DNA from: Pedobacter hiemivivus
Lineage (GTDB): Bacteria; Bacteroidota; Bacteroidia; Sphingobacteriales; Sphingobacteriaceae
DNA: 64,000 nucleotides
NCBI RefSeq assembly: GCF_004331685.1
Contig: NZ_SJSM01000001.1
Location: 740,994-804,993 of the forward strand
Direction of reading: 5' to 3'
Shown here: piece by piece, positions 18,256-28,002 of the stretch
How positions within the stretch are numbered: position 1 is the first letter of the stretch
How the letters are laid out: each line of letters opens with the position of its first letter
Made by a program: the position numbers and the translations under genes
The notes under the pieces: generated by a model
Database searches by the model: none
Told to the model about the DNA's origin: nothing
Seen by the model: only the letters and a program-made list of their open reading frames with translations

Positions 18256-19090
18256 CCGGATACTTTGGCATACGAATAACACCTTCATCAGATAGCAGCA
18301 CATGAAGCGTTTTTGACTTCAATATTTTTTTGATGGTGGTTTTACGTCCATTCAAGTAAACCTGATTCTGTACTAATCTGATGCCATGGCTGTAATCCAC
18401 CCAATCATATTTATGGCCGTTATACAGAGGCTGAATAGCCTTACCGTCTGGCTTATGCCAGCCGTAAATAACTACGCTTAAGCTCCCATCCGCAGCTGTA
18501 ATTTTATTCGATATGACTACGTCCTTTTTATTTCCAGCAACAAGACTACCTGGCTTTGCTCCTATCCTATCCAGCTGTTGATGTACCAGCCCATTGTGAT
18601 CTTCGAACACTGGAACAGTGATCATACGCATTGAAGGTGGAATAGGCTCGGGTGTTAATTTAAAAATGGCAGACTGGTAAATCCGGTTAGACATTTTTCG
18701 GGTTGGAAGACTACAGTCCAGCTTGTCCGCTATCTTTTGTGCTGCTGCCGCTGTTAATGGCGAATAAAAATAATCATCATCGGAACCAATAACCAGGTAA
18801 TCTGGGGCTACAAAATATTTAATGGTAAACAGCTTTCCTTCAATAGTAGCGGTAGCTATGACAGGCAAAAAGTTACGGTAAAAATCTGGCACATTTCCCT
18901 GTCCCACCTCTTTTAGCATCAACCTTTCGCGCTCGACAGGAGAAAGCATGGAGTCACGGATTGTAGCGACAAATGCAGAACCCCTTAAAGCATTTACAGG
19001 GCGTTGAGGTATTTTTAAGTGCTGGGCATTAGCAGAACAAGTGATAAAGATCAAAAGAAAAAATAACGAGGTGATCAGTGGTTTCATCAT
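18248..19090 (-). CDS. Secreted protein of unknown function
   Basis: This 280-residue protein has a signal peptide (LFFLLIFITCSANAQ). It shows VPDFYRNFLPVIATATIEGK, DYLVIGSDDDYFYSPLTAAAAQKIAD, VVISNKI, VIYGWHKPDGKAIQPLY and YDWVDYSHGIRLV. The W-H-x-x-x-G and DYSHG segments could hold polar active-site residues, but I do not recognise a catalytic family. It is a monocistronic gene overlapping the converging small gene by 8 bases. The region 19091-19199 upstream holds only its promoter and no visible terminator for the GH16 operon. Confidence 0.7.
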   Translation of the reverse strand: MMKPLITSLFFLLIFITCSANAQHLKIPQRPVNALRGSAFVATIRDSMLSPVERERLMLKEVGQGNVPDFYRNFLPVIATATIEGKLFTIKYFVAPDYLVIGSDDDYFYSPLTAAAAQKIADKLDCSLPTRKMSNRIYQSAIFKLTPEPIPPSMRMITVPVFEDHNGLVHQQLDRIGAKPGSLVAGNKKDVVISNKITAADGSLSVVIYGWHKPDGKAIQPLYNGHKYDWVDYSHGIRLVQNQVYLNGRKTTIKKILKSKTLHVLLSDEGVIRMPKYPVN

Positions 19091-19199
19091 AATTAAAGTT
19101 ACGAATTTTCACCTTTGGGAATACTGTATCAATAATCAAATAAAACTCACCAAACACCATTAGCTATTAATTCAGTGCCAATACATAGCATCCATTTCT

Positions 19200-20093
19200 T
19201 TATTTTACTTCGTCATAAACCCTAACATAATCCACAATAAAATAATCTGGAAGCAGCGCCTTTTTAAGTATATCAGCAGGTGCACCTTCACGGTATCCAT
19301 TACATTCTGTTGATAGCAAAATAAACTGTTCACGGTGTGAAACTGGATCTGAAACTCTCCATGATTCTTTACCATCCATATAAAATATATAACCTTCTGG
19401 ACTCCAGTGGACCCCAAATGTATGAAACTCGTTATCACTAGGTTTCATTTTCAATTTGCCGGTTCCCTTGTGCTTATGGTTTTTACCGTAGCCATTCCAA
19501 TGAACGTTTTGACTAATAATTCCATCCCGCGTAAAGTTCTCCATAATGTCAACTTCAACTCCAGAATCAGCAGGATCCAATGTACTGCCTATAACGGGTG
19601 ATTGTAACCAAAAGGCTGCCCACCAACCTTCCTGAGTAGGCAACTTACAACGGACTTCATAGTATCCGTATTTGTGTAAAAACTTAGCAGGTTCCAGCTC
19701 AGCAATGGGCCAGGCCAGTTTCGTTTTTCCATATTGATTACCCGGCACATCCATAAAGTTGCGTCCAGTTTGTATCTGAGATGAAAAGTACTGACCATTC
19801 TTTTCATACAATTTCATCATCAAATGTCCTTTTCCGTCAAGCTCCACCGCATCATCGGTCCAGGTTTCATGTCGCGTTTGCATAATATGTAAACGGAAAT
19901 CCCATTTACTCCGATCCAGTTTTTTTCCATCAAACTCATCACTCCAGACCAGTTTCCAGTTTTTACCTGAAGGAAGTTGGCTTTCACCTTCGCCAGTGCC
20001 TTTAAATGGTTTATTGTCTTGCGTGTACCCCTCAAAAACGAAGGAAAAGCTCATTAATACAAGTGCAATTATTTTAATCTTAAACATATTCAT
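19200..20093 (-). CDS. Glycoside hydrolase family 16 endo-beta-glycanase, secreted
   Basis: The catalytic signature EVDIME carries the nucleophile, assisting Asp and acid/base typical of retaining GH16 enzymes; it lies about 180-185 residues from this start. Supporting segments are KLVWSDEFDG, YGYYEVRCKLP, GWWAAFWLQSP, HTFGVHWSPEGYIFYMDG and DYFIVDYVRVY. The start at 20093 gives a normal signal peptide ending GYTQ. An alternative ATG at 20138 overlaps the MFS stop (ATGA) and would add 15 residues ahead of it. The substrate could be a beta-1,3/1,4-glucan, xyloglucan or a galactan; the subfamily is not settled. It is the last gene of the PUL 2 operon. Confidence 0.9.
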   Translation of the reverse strand: MNMFKIKIIALVLMSFSFVFEGYTQDNKPFKGTGEGESQLPSGKNWKLVWSDEFDGKKLDRSKWDFRLHIMQTRHETWTDDAVELDGKGHLMMKLYEKNGQYFSSQIQTGRNFMDVPGNQYGKTKLAWPIAELEPAKFLHKYGYYEVRCKLPTQEGWWAAFWLQSPVIGSTLDPADSGVEVDIMENFTRDGIISQNVHWNGYGKNHKHKGTGKLKMKPSDNEFHTFGVHWSPEGYIFYMDGKESWRVSDPVSHREQFILLSTECNGYREGAPADILKKALLPDYFIVDYVRVYDEVK

Positions 20094-20134
20094 ATTGTTA
20101 TTTTCTTGTTTATAAATTTCATTATATATTACTT

Positions 20135-21382
20135 TCATAATTCCTGAGGATTAGTTGAGATTACATCTCGTTTATAAAACTTAATCAAGGCAACTAAAAT
20201 CAGTACTCCACCAATTAAATAGGCAGTAGATAAAGAAGACAACCCATTGGAGAGTCCCATGCCCGGTTTTAAATAACCTAAAAGTACCGGGGCAATTGCG
20301 CCAGTAATAAAAGCGAACATAGATATGATGCCAACAGATGTTGATCTATATTGAGGCTCAATTACTGAAAATAAGGTGGTGTAAGTATTGGCTTCATAAA
20401 TACCTCTGCAAAAGCCAAAAGCAGCAAGCATGACGTAGGTATAAGATGCACTTTGGGCTTGCCCCATTGCGAATATAAAAGGCGCTCCCAGTAGCAGACC
20501 AACTGATTGAATAATTAACCGGTTACCACTTGATTTTAGTGCGAATTTATCAGAGCACCATCCGCCAAAAATAACACCTGCAAAGGCAAATATATGATGG
20601 TAAAACATGGAGGAAAAACCGGCTTCCACAATAGATAGCTTAAATTTCTCGTGTAAAAAGGTAGGCATCCAGGTTAAGTAAGCAACATTTACAAATACAA
20701 GACAAGCGAATGCGATCCCCAATAATATAGCTGTCGGTTTTTTGAACAATGCTAAAACCGCTTCTTTTATAAAACCAGCACCGACATGATTTGTGGAAAC
20801 GGTGTTGATAAGCTGGACTGATTTTATTCTCCAGGCCAGTAAGGCAGCCAATACAATTCCCGTCCCACCAAAAATATAAAATGCAAATTTCCAACCATAC
20901 CATTGCGCAATCAAACCACCCAGGGTACCGCTCAAAATAACACCAGCATACAATGAAGTCTGATGAACGGACATGGCCAATGCCCTTGTTTTTTTATGAT
21001 ATTCCCCAATTAATGCATTTGCTGAGGGCGCATAAAAAGCTTCACCCCCGCCTACTGCAATGCTCCTGAATAAGATCAAATGAATCAAACCAGTACTTGC
21101 CCCGGTCAATAAGGTGGCGATACTCCAGAATAGCACACTGATCCAGATAATCCTTTTCTTACTAAACATATCCCCCACTACGCCTGCTATTGGAATAAAA
21201 ATACCAATCACCAGTATGAAGAGTGAACTGATCAGCCCTAATTGAACGTCAGTTAACTGTAGATCAATTTTAATCAATGGCAATAAGATATTAAAGATCT
21301 GCCGATCTGCCTGATTAAAGAAAAAAGCCAGCCACAACCAGATCAGCAATTCCCATTTATAAAAATTTGTGTTACTTTTCAT
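20135..21382 (-). CDS. MFS transporter, sugar/uronate type
   Basis: This 415-residue inner-membrane protein has about 12 hydrophobic segments. The major-facilitator loop signature appears after helix 2 (GVVGDMFSKKRIIW) and a second cytoplasmic loop appears in the C-terminal half (FGGWCSDKFALKSSG). N-terminal WLAFFFNQADRQIFNILLP resembles the hexuronate/sugar-phosphate branch of MFS. It starts 11 bases inside the upstream DUF4380 gene and its stop overlaps the next possible ATG, so translation is probably coupled. Its likely role is bringing the final sugars of PUL 2 from periplasm to cytoplasm. Confidence 0.92.
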   Translation of the reverse strand: MKSNTNFYKWELLIWLWLAFFFNQADRQIFNILLPLIKIDLQLTDVQLGLISSLFILVIGIFIPIAGVVGDMFSKKRIIWISVLFWSIATLLTGASTGLIHLILFRSIAVGGGEAFYAPSANALIGEYHKKTRALAMSVHQTSLYAGVILSGTLGGLIAQWYGWKFAFYIFGGTGIVLAALLAWRIKSVQLINTVSTNHVGAGFIKEAVLALFKKPTAILLGIAFACLVFVNVAYLTWMPTFLHEKFKLSIVEAGFSSMFYHHIFAFAGVIFGGWCSDKFALKSSGNRLIIQSVGLLLGAPFIFAMGQAQSASYTYVMLAAFGFCRGIYEANTYTTLFSVIEPQYRSTSVGIISMFAFITGAIAPVLLGYLKPGMGLSNGLSSLSTAYLIGGVLILVALIKFYKRDVISTNPQEL

Positions 21383-22715
21383 ATGTCTTTTCCTTATTGT
21401 TTTTGATTTCTTTATTCCTGCTCAACAGCGTACATTGATCTAAATCGCCACAATAGGTGTTATTTAAATCAAAAAACTGCAATGACAAACTCGCTTCATT
21501 TCCATCAAAACCAAGCGCTTCAGAAAGTTCGACAGCTAAGTGGATACCGTTTGCTGGAGACACCTTTAGTTCTATCAATGGTTCCCTCCCCAACATGGTA
21601 TCTGCATTATCATTATTTAAAAACAATTTCAAAACACCTTCCTTAAAAACTCCATATTTACCTTTAATCTGAATGCAACTGCCACTTACATCGATCGTCA
21701 TAAATGAGCTGATTACTCCGACATCGTTCTTTGTGACGACCTCAGTTTCTTCCGGAATCTTGCACAAGAGCATTTGATATTCGAACGTCATCTGACTATC
21801 AGGTTGCATTTCAAATAGTGGAGACAATAATTCTATTTCCATATATGGAAAATTCTTACTGGGATCTTCGAAATATTCATTAACCCTATTTCTGGAGTAC
21901 ACCAGTCCTTTACCCTGTACCCATATCTGAACAGAAGTATCCTCAGGATAAATAGCTTTCTTATCATATTCAAATGTTGCAATCAACACATTGCCCCTTT
22001 TCTTATCACAAAATGCAACCCAGTTTGCATCAGTGTCCAAACCTACTTTCCCAACCAAATACTGATTAGTTACTTGAAAATTACCCGAACTGTTAACCTT
22101 GTATTGTGGGTTGTTCACCAATCCATGCATGACCTGAAATCCATCTTTGAACTTACTTTTTGGATTTAACGGGCAGATGATCTTATATCTATCTATGGTA
22201 GTGATATCAGGAGTATCCAATTGAATAACCGGCCATATAGACCATACTTTAGCTTTATTGCTTTTATTAATAAAAGTTGCTTTAACCAAAATTTTGGAAG
22301 AATCCTCGGAAAGCGTAATATCTTTAAGGATTTGCAAACCGGTATAAGGGTCAACGTCACTCTTTAAACTCACTTGATCTCCTGCTGTAGAATCGGAACT
22401 ATCTGTAGAAACACTATAAAAACCGCCATCCAAAATAACATCAGGTGGCCCTGGCCACTGTTGCTCGGAATCCCATCCCTGGGGAGCCGGCCATATTTTT
22501 TCTCCGCCAAAGTTTAGCCAATTGGTTTTTTCTTTAAACCCAGCCGAAGCAATATCGACTCCATGAAGATTTACATTATTGAAAAGCAATTCCTCTTCCA
22601 TCAATCCCAATTGGATAATCCTTCCGCCCAAATTAGGCGCCACACAAACAGTCATCCATTTGTTTTTCAAGGCAATAACATCCCAACCTTTATATTTAAT
22701 ATTTTGCTTTGACAT
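21372..22715 (-). CDS. DUF4380-family protein
   Basis: This 447-residue protein has no signal peptide. Its N-terminal segment (VCVAPNLGGRIIQLGL, FGGEKIWPAPQGW) is the hallmark of DUF4380, whose fold resembles galactose mutarotase / beta-supersandwich sugar-processing proteins. Conserved Glu and His positions typical of epimerases are not clear to me. Located inside PUL 2 and overlapping the MFS gene by 11 bases, it probably acts on an intracellular or periplasmic sugar product. Function is inferred from context only. Confidence 0.8.
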   Translation of the reverse strand: MSKQNIKYKGWDVIALKNKWMTVCVAPNLGGRIIQLGLMEEELLFNNVNLHGVDIASAGFKEKTNWLNFGGEKIWPAPQGWDSEQQWPGPPDVILDGGFYSVSTDSSDSTAGDQVSLKSDVDPYTGLQILKDITLSEDSSKILVKATFINKSNKAKVWSIWPVIQLDTPDITTIDRYKIICPLNPKSKFKDGFQVMHGLVNNPQYKVNSSGNFQVTNQYLVGKVGLDTDANWVAFCDKKRGNVLIATFEYDKKAIYPEDTSVQIWVQGKGLVYSRNRVNEYFEDPSKNFPYMEIELLSPLFEMQPDSQMTFEYQMLLCKIPEETEVVTKNDVGVISSFMTIDVSGSCIQIKGKYGVFKEGVLKLFLNNDNADTMLGREPLIELKVSPANGIHLAVELSEALGFDGNEASLSLQFFDLNNTYCGDLDQCTLLSRNKEIKNNKEKTYEK

Positions 22716-22756
22716 GCTCTATTCTGGTAATTTTATGTGTGTTTTCAATTGAAAAA

Positions 22757-24349
22757 TTATGGAATATCATTATTTACATATACTGTTTTGGCCGAAAGTC
22801 CTGGCCAGTTATCTGTACGAAATGGCGATGCCGGTAAACCTTCTATATTAGTCAGGTTACAGCCCTCAGGATTGTTTGCCCAGGCATATCTTACCGCTAC
22901 CGGATCAGGTATCTGCTCGCTGGATACAATCACCTGGTTACCCTTGATTACTGCTGAAGCCCAAACAAATTTCTTATCCGCACCGGCTATCGAAAAGTAC
23001 TTTAAAGCACCTCCCCCCTTGGCAGCTAAGCCCTGACCAATATTGCTGAAACTAATGATGATTTTATCGTTATCGACGCGCATCGATCGATACAAAGGAC
23101 CAGAAGTCACCAAATCGGTTTCTTTATAGGCAATTTTCATTGCAGCAAGCGCCAAACGTTCGCCTACATCCTTTTTATTTGGCGGATGAATATTATTGGC
23201 AATCCCCAGGTCGATACCTACAGCCATGGCAGTATTAGCCTGTTTCGACAAACTCATCAATTGGGCTTCCCTTAACTCAGCCCAATAAGCCTCCGCTGGT
23301 ACTTTTGATACCTCTTTAAAATTAACCAGTTGTTGATAAACAAAAGGGAAGTTACCTTGTCCCCATCTCGATCGCCAATCGTTGATTAATGCAGGAAAAA
23401 GATCGCGATATTCATACCCCCGAAGTTGATTATTTTCGCCCTGGTACCATACAACACCCTTAATTCCATAAGAGATAATCGGATTGATCATCGCATTGAA
23501 CAATACGGTCGGTAACACAGCTGCCTCATATGCTCTGGGTCTTACCTCATTCTCTTTTTTGTCTGTTTTACTGTCCCAGGCCGCCATCCGCTCCTTATAT
23601 AAAATCACTTTACTTGTTAGGGCAGCCGTATCCTTCAAAAAACGGATTGTTTTCGAAAATTGAGGAAACTTTTTCAATGCATCTGCACTCATCCACGCTT
23701 CTGCAGGAGTTCCACCATAACTAGCGTTGATCAATCCGATTGGGACATTATATTTTTCATACAAATGCTTTGCAAAGAAATAAGCTACGGAACTAAATGA
23801 CATGATAGTATTTGGCCCTGCAATCTTCCATCCTGTCATTTTTACTGTACTTTGGGGCGCAGCACTATAGTTGCGATTCACTATAATCTGGCGAATATTG
23901 TCATTTGCAGACGCTGCTATTTCCTGATCATAACTATTTCTAATCGCTGCATCATCAGGGTACAACGATTTAAGGGCGTTAAAGTTGAAAGCCATATTGG
24001 ATTGTCCCGAGCAGATCCAAACATCCCCAATCAAGATATTCTTGATCTTAAGTACCTCGGCAGCACCTTCAATAGTCATCAGATAAGGTCCTCCATGTAG
24101 GCTCTCCTTTAACGTTACAGCCCATTTACCATCGGCTCCCGCTACAGCACTGTAACTTTCATTTTTAAAATTTACGGAGATCTTCTCGCCTGCAGCAGCC
24201 CAACCCCAAATGGGTATTTTAATGTCTCTTTGAATGATCATATTATCGCCCACCAGCTGGGGCAATACGATGGCCGCTTGAACCTGACCTGTTGTCAAAA
24301 TCCATACAAAAGCAATGATATTAAAAAACGTTAACCTAATCATCTTCAT
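22757..24349 (-). CDS. Sialate O-acetylesterase-like SGNH esterase, secreted
   Basis: This 530-residue protein has a signal peptide ending VQAA, an N-terminal beta-sandwich (GDNMIIQRDIKIPIWGWAAAGE), and an SGNH hydrolase core. The nucleophile motif is WICSGQSNMAF with Ser117; further blocks are INASYGGTPAEAWMS, GVVWYQGENN and an IHPPNKKDVGERLA segment with the catalytic-type His. Enzymes of this group remove O-acetyl groups from sialic acid, xylan, pectin or other plant polysaccharides. In this PUL, with no sialidase or NAG lyase, plant-glycan deacetylation is more likely than sialic acid, which is inference. Confidence 0.88.
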   Translation of the reverse strand: MKMIRLTFFNIIAFVWILTTGQVQAAIVLPQLVGDNMIIQRDIKIPIWGWAAAGEKISVNFKNESYSAVAGADGKWAVTLKESLHGGPYLMTIEGAAEVLKIKNILIGDVWICSGQSNMAFNFNALKSLYPDDAAIRNSYDQEIAASANDNIRQIIVNRNYSAAPQSTVKMTGWKIAGPNTIMSFSSVAYFFAKHLYEKYNVPIGLINASYGGTPAEAWMSADALKKFPQFSKTIRFLKDTAALTSKVILYKERMAAWDSKTDKKENEVRPRAYEAAVLPTVLFNAMINPIISYGIKGVVWYQGENNQLRGYEYRDLFPALINDWRSRWGQGNFPFVYQQLVNFKEVSKVPAEAYWAELREAQLMSLSKQANTAMAVGIDLGIANNIHPPNKKDVGERLALAAMKIAYKETDLVTSGPLYRSMRVDNDKIIISFSNIGQGLAAKGGGALKYFSIAGADKKFVWASAVIKGNQVIVSSEQIPDPVAVRYAWANNPEGCNLTNIEGLPASPFRTDNWPGLSAKTVYVNNDIP

Positions 24350-24358
24350 AAGTATATT

Positions 24359-25387
24359 CTATTTATCAGCAAACAAGTACTTCGACAAAACCTTCATCTG
24401 AGGCCTTTCTATACCATTCCGGGGTGCTACGGATAATCTATAGGTCCCCCATCTTGCACCGGCGGCCCAATAGGTGCCGTTGATACGATTTTGTTTCAGG
24501 TAGCCTAAAAAATTATCCAGCGTCACCAACCATCTTGGATCGTCATCCGGCACACCATATTCACCTAAAAAACCCCTGAGCTTATTTTCCTTTAACCATT
24601 TTACAAATGGAGCAACACGTAAAACACCAGTCTCCGGGCTAGCCTTTTCCTCATCATAAGTACCTTTATATTTACCTGATGCATCCCGGTCAAAATACAC
24701 ATGCGCCTCATAAATAATACGTTGAGCAGGATCTATTAATTTCTTTAAGTTATCACTGTATTGAACCCATCGCTCGGCCGAGCTCCAGCTATCACCACCG
24801 ATTAAAATAGGCGTTTTAACATCCACCTTCCTAATCTTAGTGATCACAGCTTGGGCGATATCAAACCAATCTGTTTTTGAAAGCATATCATGAGGTTCAT
24901 TCATGATTCCATACCCCCATATATTTCGCTGTTGTTTAAATTTTTCAGCGATTTTCATCCAGGCATCTGCAATATTTTCAATGGGGAATCCCGGAGAATT
25001 GATCAGTTTCAATTCTCCTTTTATATTTCTGCGACAATAGTTGTGCATATCCAGGATCACAAGTAAACCTCTTTCCTGTGCTTCAACTATAACTTTCTTG
25101 ATTTTCTCTACTTCCTGAAGATCTAGATCTCCAGCTAAAACAGGCTGTATTCTCTCCCATACAAACGGAATCCGGATCAATTTGAACCCTTGAGACTTTA
25201 CCTGGTCCATGCTTTTTGTTGTAGGATAGGCATAATCATTATTATAGACCCCATTAGATTTTCCAAATTCAGCACCTGCCAGATTGATCCCGAAAGGTGC
25301 CGCCTTTGAAGGGATTTTACCCGACTGGGCAACTGCAGATCCTAGTAAGGAGAACAGCATAAATAAGGTATAAAATATGTACTTCAT
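24359..25387 (-). CDS. Glycoside hydrolase family 5 enzyme (cellulase-fold), secreted
   Basis: This 342-residue protein has a signal peptide (LFSLLGSAVAQ) and a single (beta/alpha)8 domain. The retaining glutamates are visible: acid/base Glu164 in GYGIMNEPHD and nucleophile Glu276 in GFLGEYGVPDDDP. Supporting positions are RIPFVWERI, VILDMHNYCRR and IYEAHVYFD. The DLHNY/DMHNY-type segment fits endoglucanase-like GH5 subfamilies acting on beta-1,4-glucan-type chains. It lies 9 bases upstream of the esterase gene in the PUL 2 operon. Confidence 0.92.
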   Translation of the reverse strand: MKYIFYTLFMLFSLLGSAVAQSGKIPSKAAPFGINLAGAEFGKSNGVYNNDYAYPTTKSMDQVKSQGFKLIRIPFVWERIQPVLAGDLDLQEVEKIKKVIVEAQERGLLVILDMHNYCRRNIKGELKLINSPGFPIENIADAWMKIAEKFKQQRNIWGYGIMNEPHDMLSKTDWFDIAQAVITKIRKVDVKTPILIGGDSWSSAERWVQYSDNLKKLIDPAQRIIYEAHVYFDRDASGKYKGTYDEEKASPETGVLRVAPFVKWLKENKLRGFLGEYGVPDDDPRWLVTLDNFLGYLKQNRINGTYWAAGARWGTYRLSVAPRNGIERPQMKVLSKYLFADK

Positions 25388-25420
25388 GAGTTGAGTAATT
25401 AAATTCTTAAAAAACAGGCC

Positions 25421-26359
25421 CTAAAGCACTTTAATGATAAACTGTTTGATCATCGTCTTTTGTTCATCAATAGAATTGTTGTACACAACTATCGTAGCGG
25501 TATATGTCCCTTTGGTATTGTATTGATAATTATAGCCACTATAAGTTTTACCGGCGATGGTGTATACAGGAATTTCACCAGCCAATGGTTTTACAACTAC
25601 CGGCACATCGGGATTAATTCTGCTTACATATATAGGCTTGCTGACTACCCAGGATATATTATTAGGTGCAGTGGCAGTACCACCAACAACTTGCAATTGT
25701 GTTGCTGTGGACACCCAATTTGCCGTAGAGCTACCTATTTTAAGTTTTGTCCAGTAGTTTAAATCTGCAGCAAGCGTAACTTGTGGTACAATATTGCCAT
25801 CAGGCAAAACATTATTCACCGTTAAATTAGTGATGGTCCATGTTCTTTGAGCGGTTCCCGTAAGCCCAGTATATTTAAAAGCAATAAATAGTGAATCGGA
25901 TGTACCGGTAATTAAATCGGCCATATTGATGGTTCCGCTCGCAACTGCCCCACTGCCAATTGAAAGTGTGGCCCGGCTCGTAATATTCGTCCAGTTGGCA
26001 GCAACAATATTTTCAGCGTCAAGCTTGGCCAATTTATTTGTCGCCAAAACCTGGAGGGTGTTTGCTTGTGTACCAGTCTGCGCATTTGACGTAAATACGA
26101 GTTGTGGAACGCCTTGAGCAACTGTGCGATTAGCATACAGATAATTACGTCCAATCTCACCACTGTAAAATAAAATATGTCCGGAGTTTCCGCTCATGAA
26201 GAACTTAGCCGTATCACCAACCTTATAATAAAGCGTATCGTTCTTTAAATACGCAGGATCTACGGAAATGGTCAAACTTTCAGGATTATCTACTTCTATC
26301 TTTTTGCTGCAGGCATTCAAAAGCAAGCAGCACAGGAGTGCATAAAAAATATATTTCAT
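25421..26359 (-). CDS. DUF5017-family lipoprotein, putative surface glycan-binding protein
   Basis: This 312-residue protein has a lipoprotein signal with cysteine at residue 17 (LLCCLLLNACSKK). The N-terminal part (YKVGDTAKFFMSGNSGHILFYSGEIG) matches DUF5017 with a PKD-like sandwich. The middle shows a discoidin-like stretch (SDSLFIAFKYTG, RTWTITNLTV), and the C-terminus is a second Ig-like strand set (GTYTATIVVYNNS). In PULs this type of gene follows susD and usually encodes a surface glycan-binding protein. It lies directly after the frameshifted susD. Confidence 0.8.
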   Translation of the reverse strand: MKYIFYALLCCLLLNACSKKIEVDNPESLTISVDPAYLKNDTLYYKVGDTAKFFMSGNSGHILFYSGEIGRNYLYANRTVAQGVPQLVFTSNAQTGTQANTLQVLATNKLAKLDAENIVAANWTNITSRATLSIGSGAVASGTINMADLITGTSDSLFIAFKYTGLTGTAQRTWTITNLTVNNVLPDGNIVPQVTLAADLNYWTKLKIGSSTANWVSTATQLQVVGGTATAPNNISWVVSKPIYVSRINPDVPVVVKPLAGEIPVYTIAGKTYSGYNYQYNTKGTYTATIVVYNNSIDEQKTMIKQFIIKVL

Positions 26360-26384
26360 CTCTTTTATTTATTAAATGTGTTGC

Positions 26385-27984
26385 TTACCAACCGGGATTC
26401 TGTATTAGTTTATTATTTAACTGCAATTCAAGACTGGGTATCGGTAGTAAAAAGTGTTTTTGACTTACTGCAGGAAGTATAGTCCTGATCATATTTGGAT
26501 TTCGGTGTACCAGAAGGAAAGGTTGCGTTTGCCTGCACCAATAGATTTTGCATATCCGTTACAAAGCTGCCCCAGCGTACCTGGTCCCATTTTCTGATGC
26601 CTTCAAAACAGAGTTCCCTCATTCTTTCTACTTTTAAGGAGTCCATAAATGCATTTTTATCTAAGTTGGGGCTCAGATCACAGACCGCATTCGGTAGATT
26701 TATAGGTACTTTAAATGCCCTTCTTCTTACGGCATTGATCGCATCATAAGCAGCTTTCGTTGCTCCGTTTACCTGATTTTCGGCTTCCGCTTTCATTAAG
26801 TAAACATCTGCGAGTCTTAATAACGGGATATTAGTAGAATTGTAAGCACTTTGACCACTTCCACCTAATCCCACAAAAGTGCTTTCGTACATTCTGCGGA
26901 ACTTTCCAGCTTGAATGTACCAAGGACTAGTTACAGGGGTAGTTACTGGTGAAAAATTGACCGGAACGGCTTTGTAAAAGAACTTCGGGCAATTCCAATT
27001 TGACCTAACAGAATCCCATACCGCATAGGAGTCTACAAGTTTTTTTGTGACGTAGGCTGCTTGTCCGCCACCAGGACTATTCGTTATGCCAATAAGCATG
27101 GTATAGTTACTTCCTTCAGTACTGCTTGTACCATATAAACCGGCCTCCCAGATCGATTCTCTTACATCGTATTTATCCTGCATTAAATTGATAAATACCT
27201 GTTTGTAATCCGTAATAAGTGTATGATCAGGTGATGTGATGAGTTTGTCGGCCCAGGTTATCGCGTCTTCATATTTTGAAACATCTACAGATATTCCTGA
27301 TGCACCAGGACTTGCCATAGTCAAACAAACTTTTGCTAAAAATCCCTGTACAGCATCTACAGTAACTTTTTCAGCATATCCCAATGATTTGGCTGTAAAA
27401 TTCGCCTTGCCAAGTAAGTCCTCTGCTTTAGCCATGTCACTTAATATTTGTGCATAAACTGCCTTAACAGGAGTTCTGGCCACGCTTACATCACCTGTTA
27501 CAGACTGTGTTGGATCGATAATTAAGGGCACATCGCCATAACAAACCACCAACAAATAATAAAAGTAACCACGTAAAAACAGGGCTTGCCCTTTTATGAT
27601 GTTCTTTTGCCCTTGGTCTACACTAGCATTATCTAAATTTGCAAGCAACAAATTGGCCCTTTCAATTCCGGCGTACAATGCCTGCCAGGCCAATCTGGCA
27701 CTATTGGAGCCAGCGTCATAGGAAAATGTATTTTCAGGATAAAGGCGGGCTGTACTTTCATCGCAAGTATATGCCCACCTAAAAAGCATATCAGCATTAA
27801 AACCATACAGTGCTCCGCCATTTGTAATCACATCATAAACGCTGTTAAGGGCCGTTTGTAATTGGGTACCTGTTGAATAATAATTTCCAGGAGTAATAAA
27901 GCTGGTTGGTTTGGTATCTAAAAAATCCTTGCAAGATGTTAACCCCGCCATAACCAGAATGAGAATTACATATTTTAGTTTCAT
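26385..27984 (-). pseudogene. SusD/RagB-type lipoprotein gene of PUL 2, frameshifted near its 3' end
   Basis: The start at 27984 opens a lipoprotein signal (MKLKYVILILVMAGLTSCKD). The uninterrupted frame runs to a TGA at 26428-26430 and covers nearly all of a SusD protein (GQALFLRGYFYYLLVVCYGDVPL, RLADVYLMKAEAENQ, RMRELCFEGIRKWDQVRWG). Its last residues (SKSKTLFTTDTQS) do not fit the family. The adjacent frame reads HFLLPIPSLELQLNNKLIQN then PGW and stops at 26385-26387, which is exactly the usual SusD ending. Removing one base from the five-T run at 26457-26461 (AAAAA in the gene) joins the two. A sequencing or assembly indel, or a recent mutation, are both possible; most of the protein is intact. 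Confidence 0.85.
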
Positions 27985-28002
27985 AATAATCAATTTTAGT
28001 AG

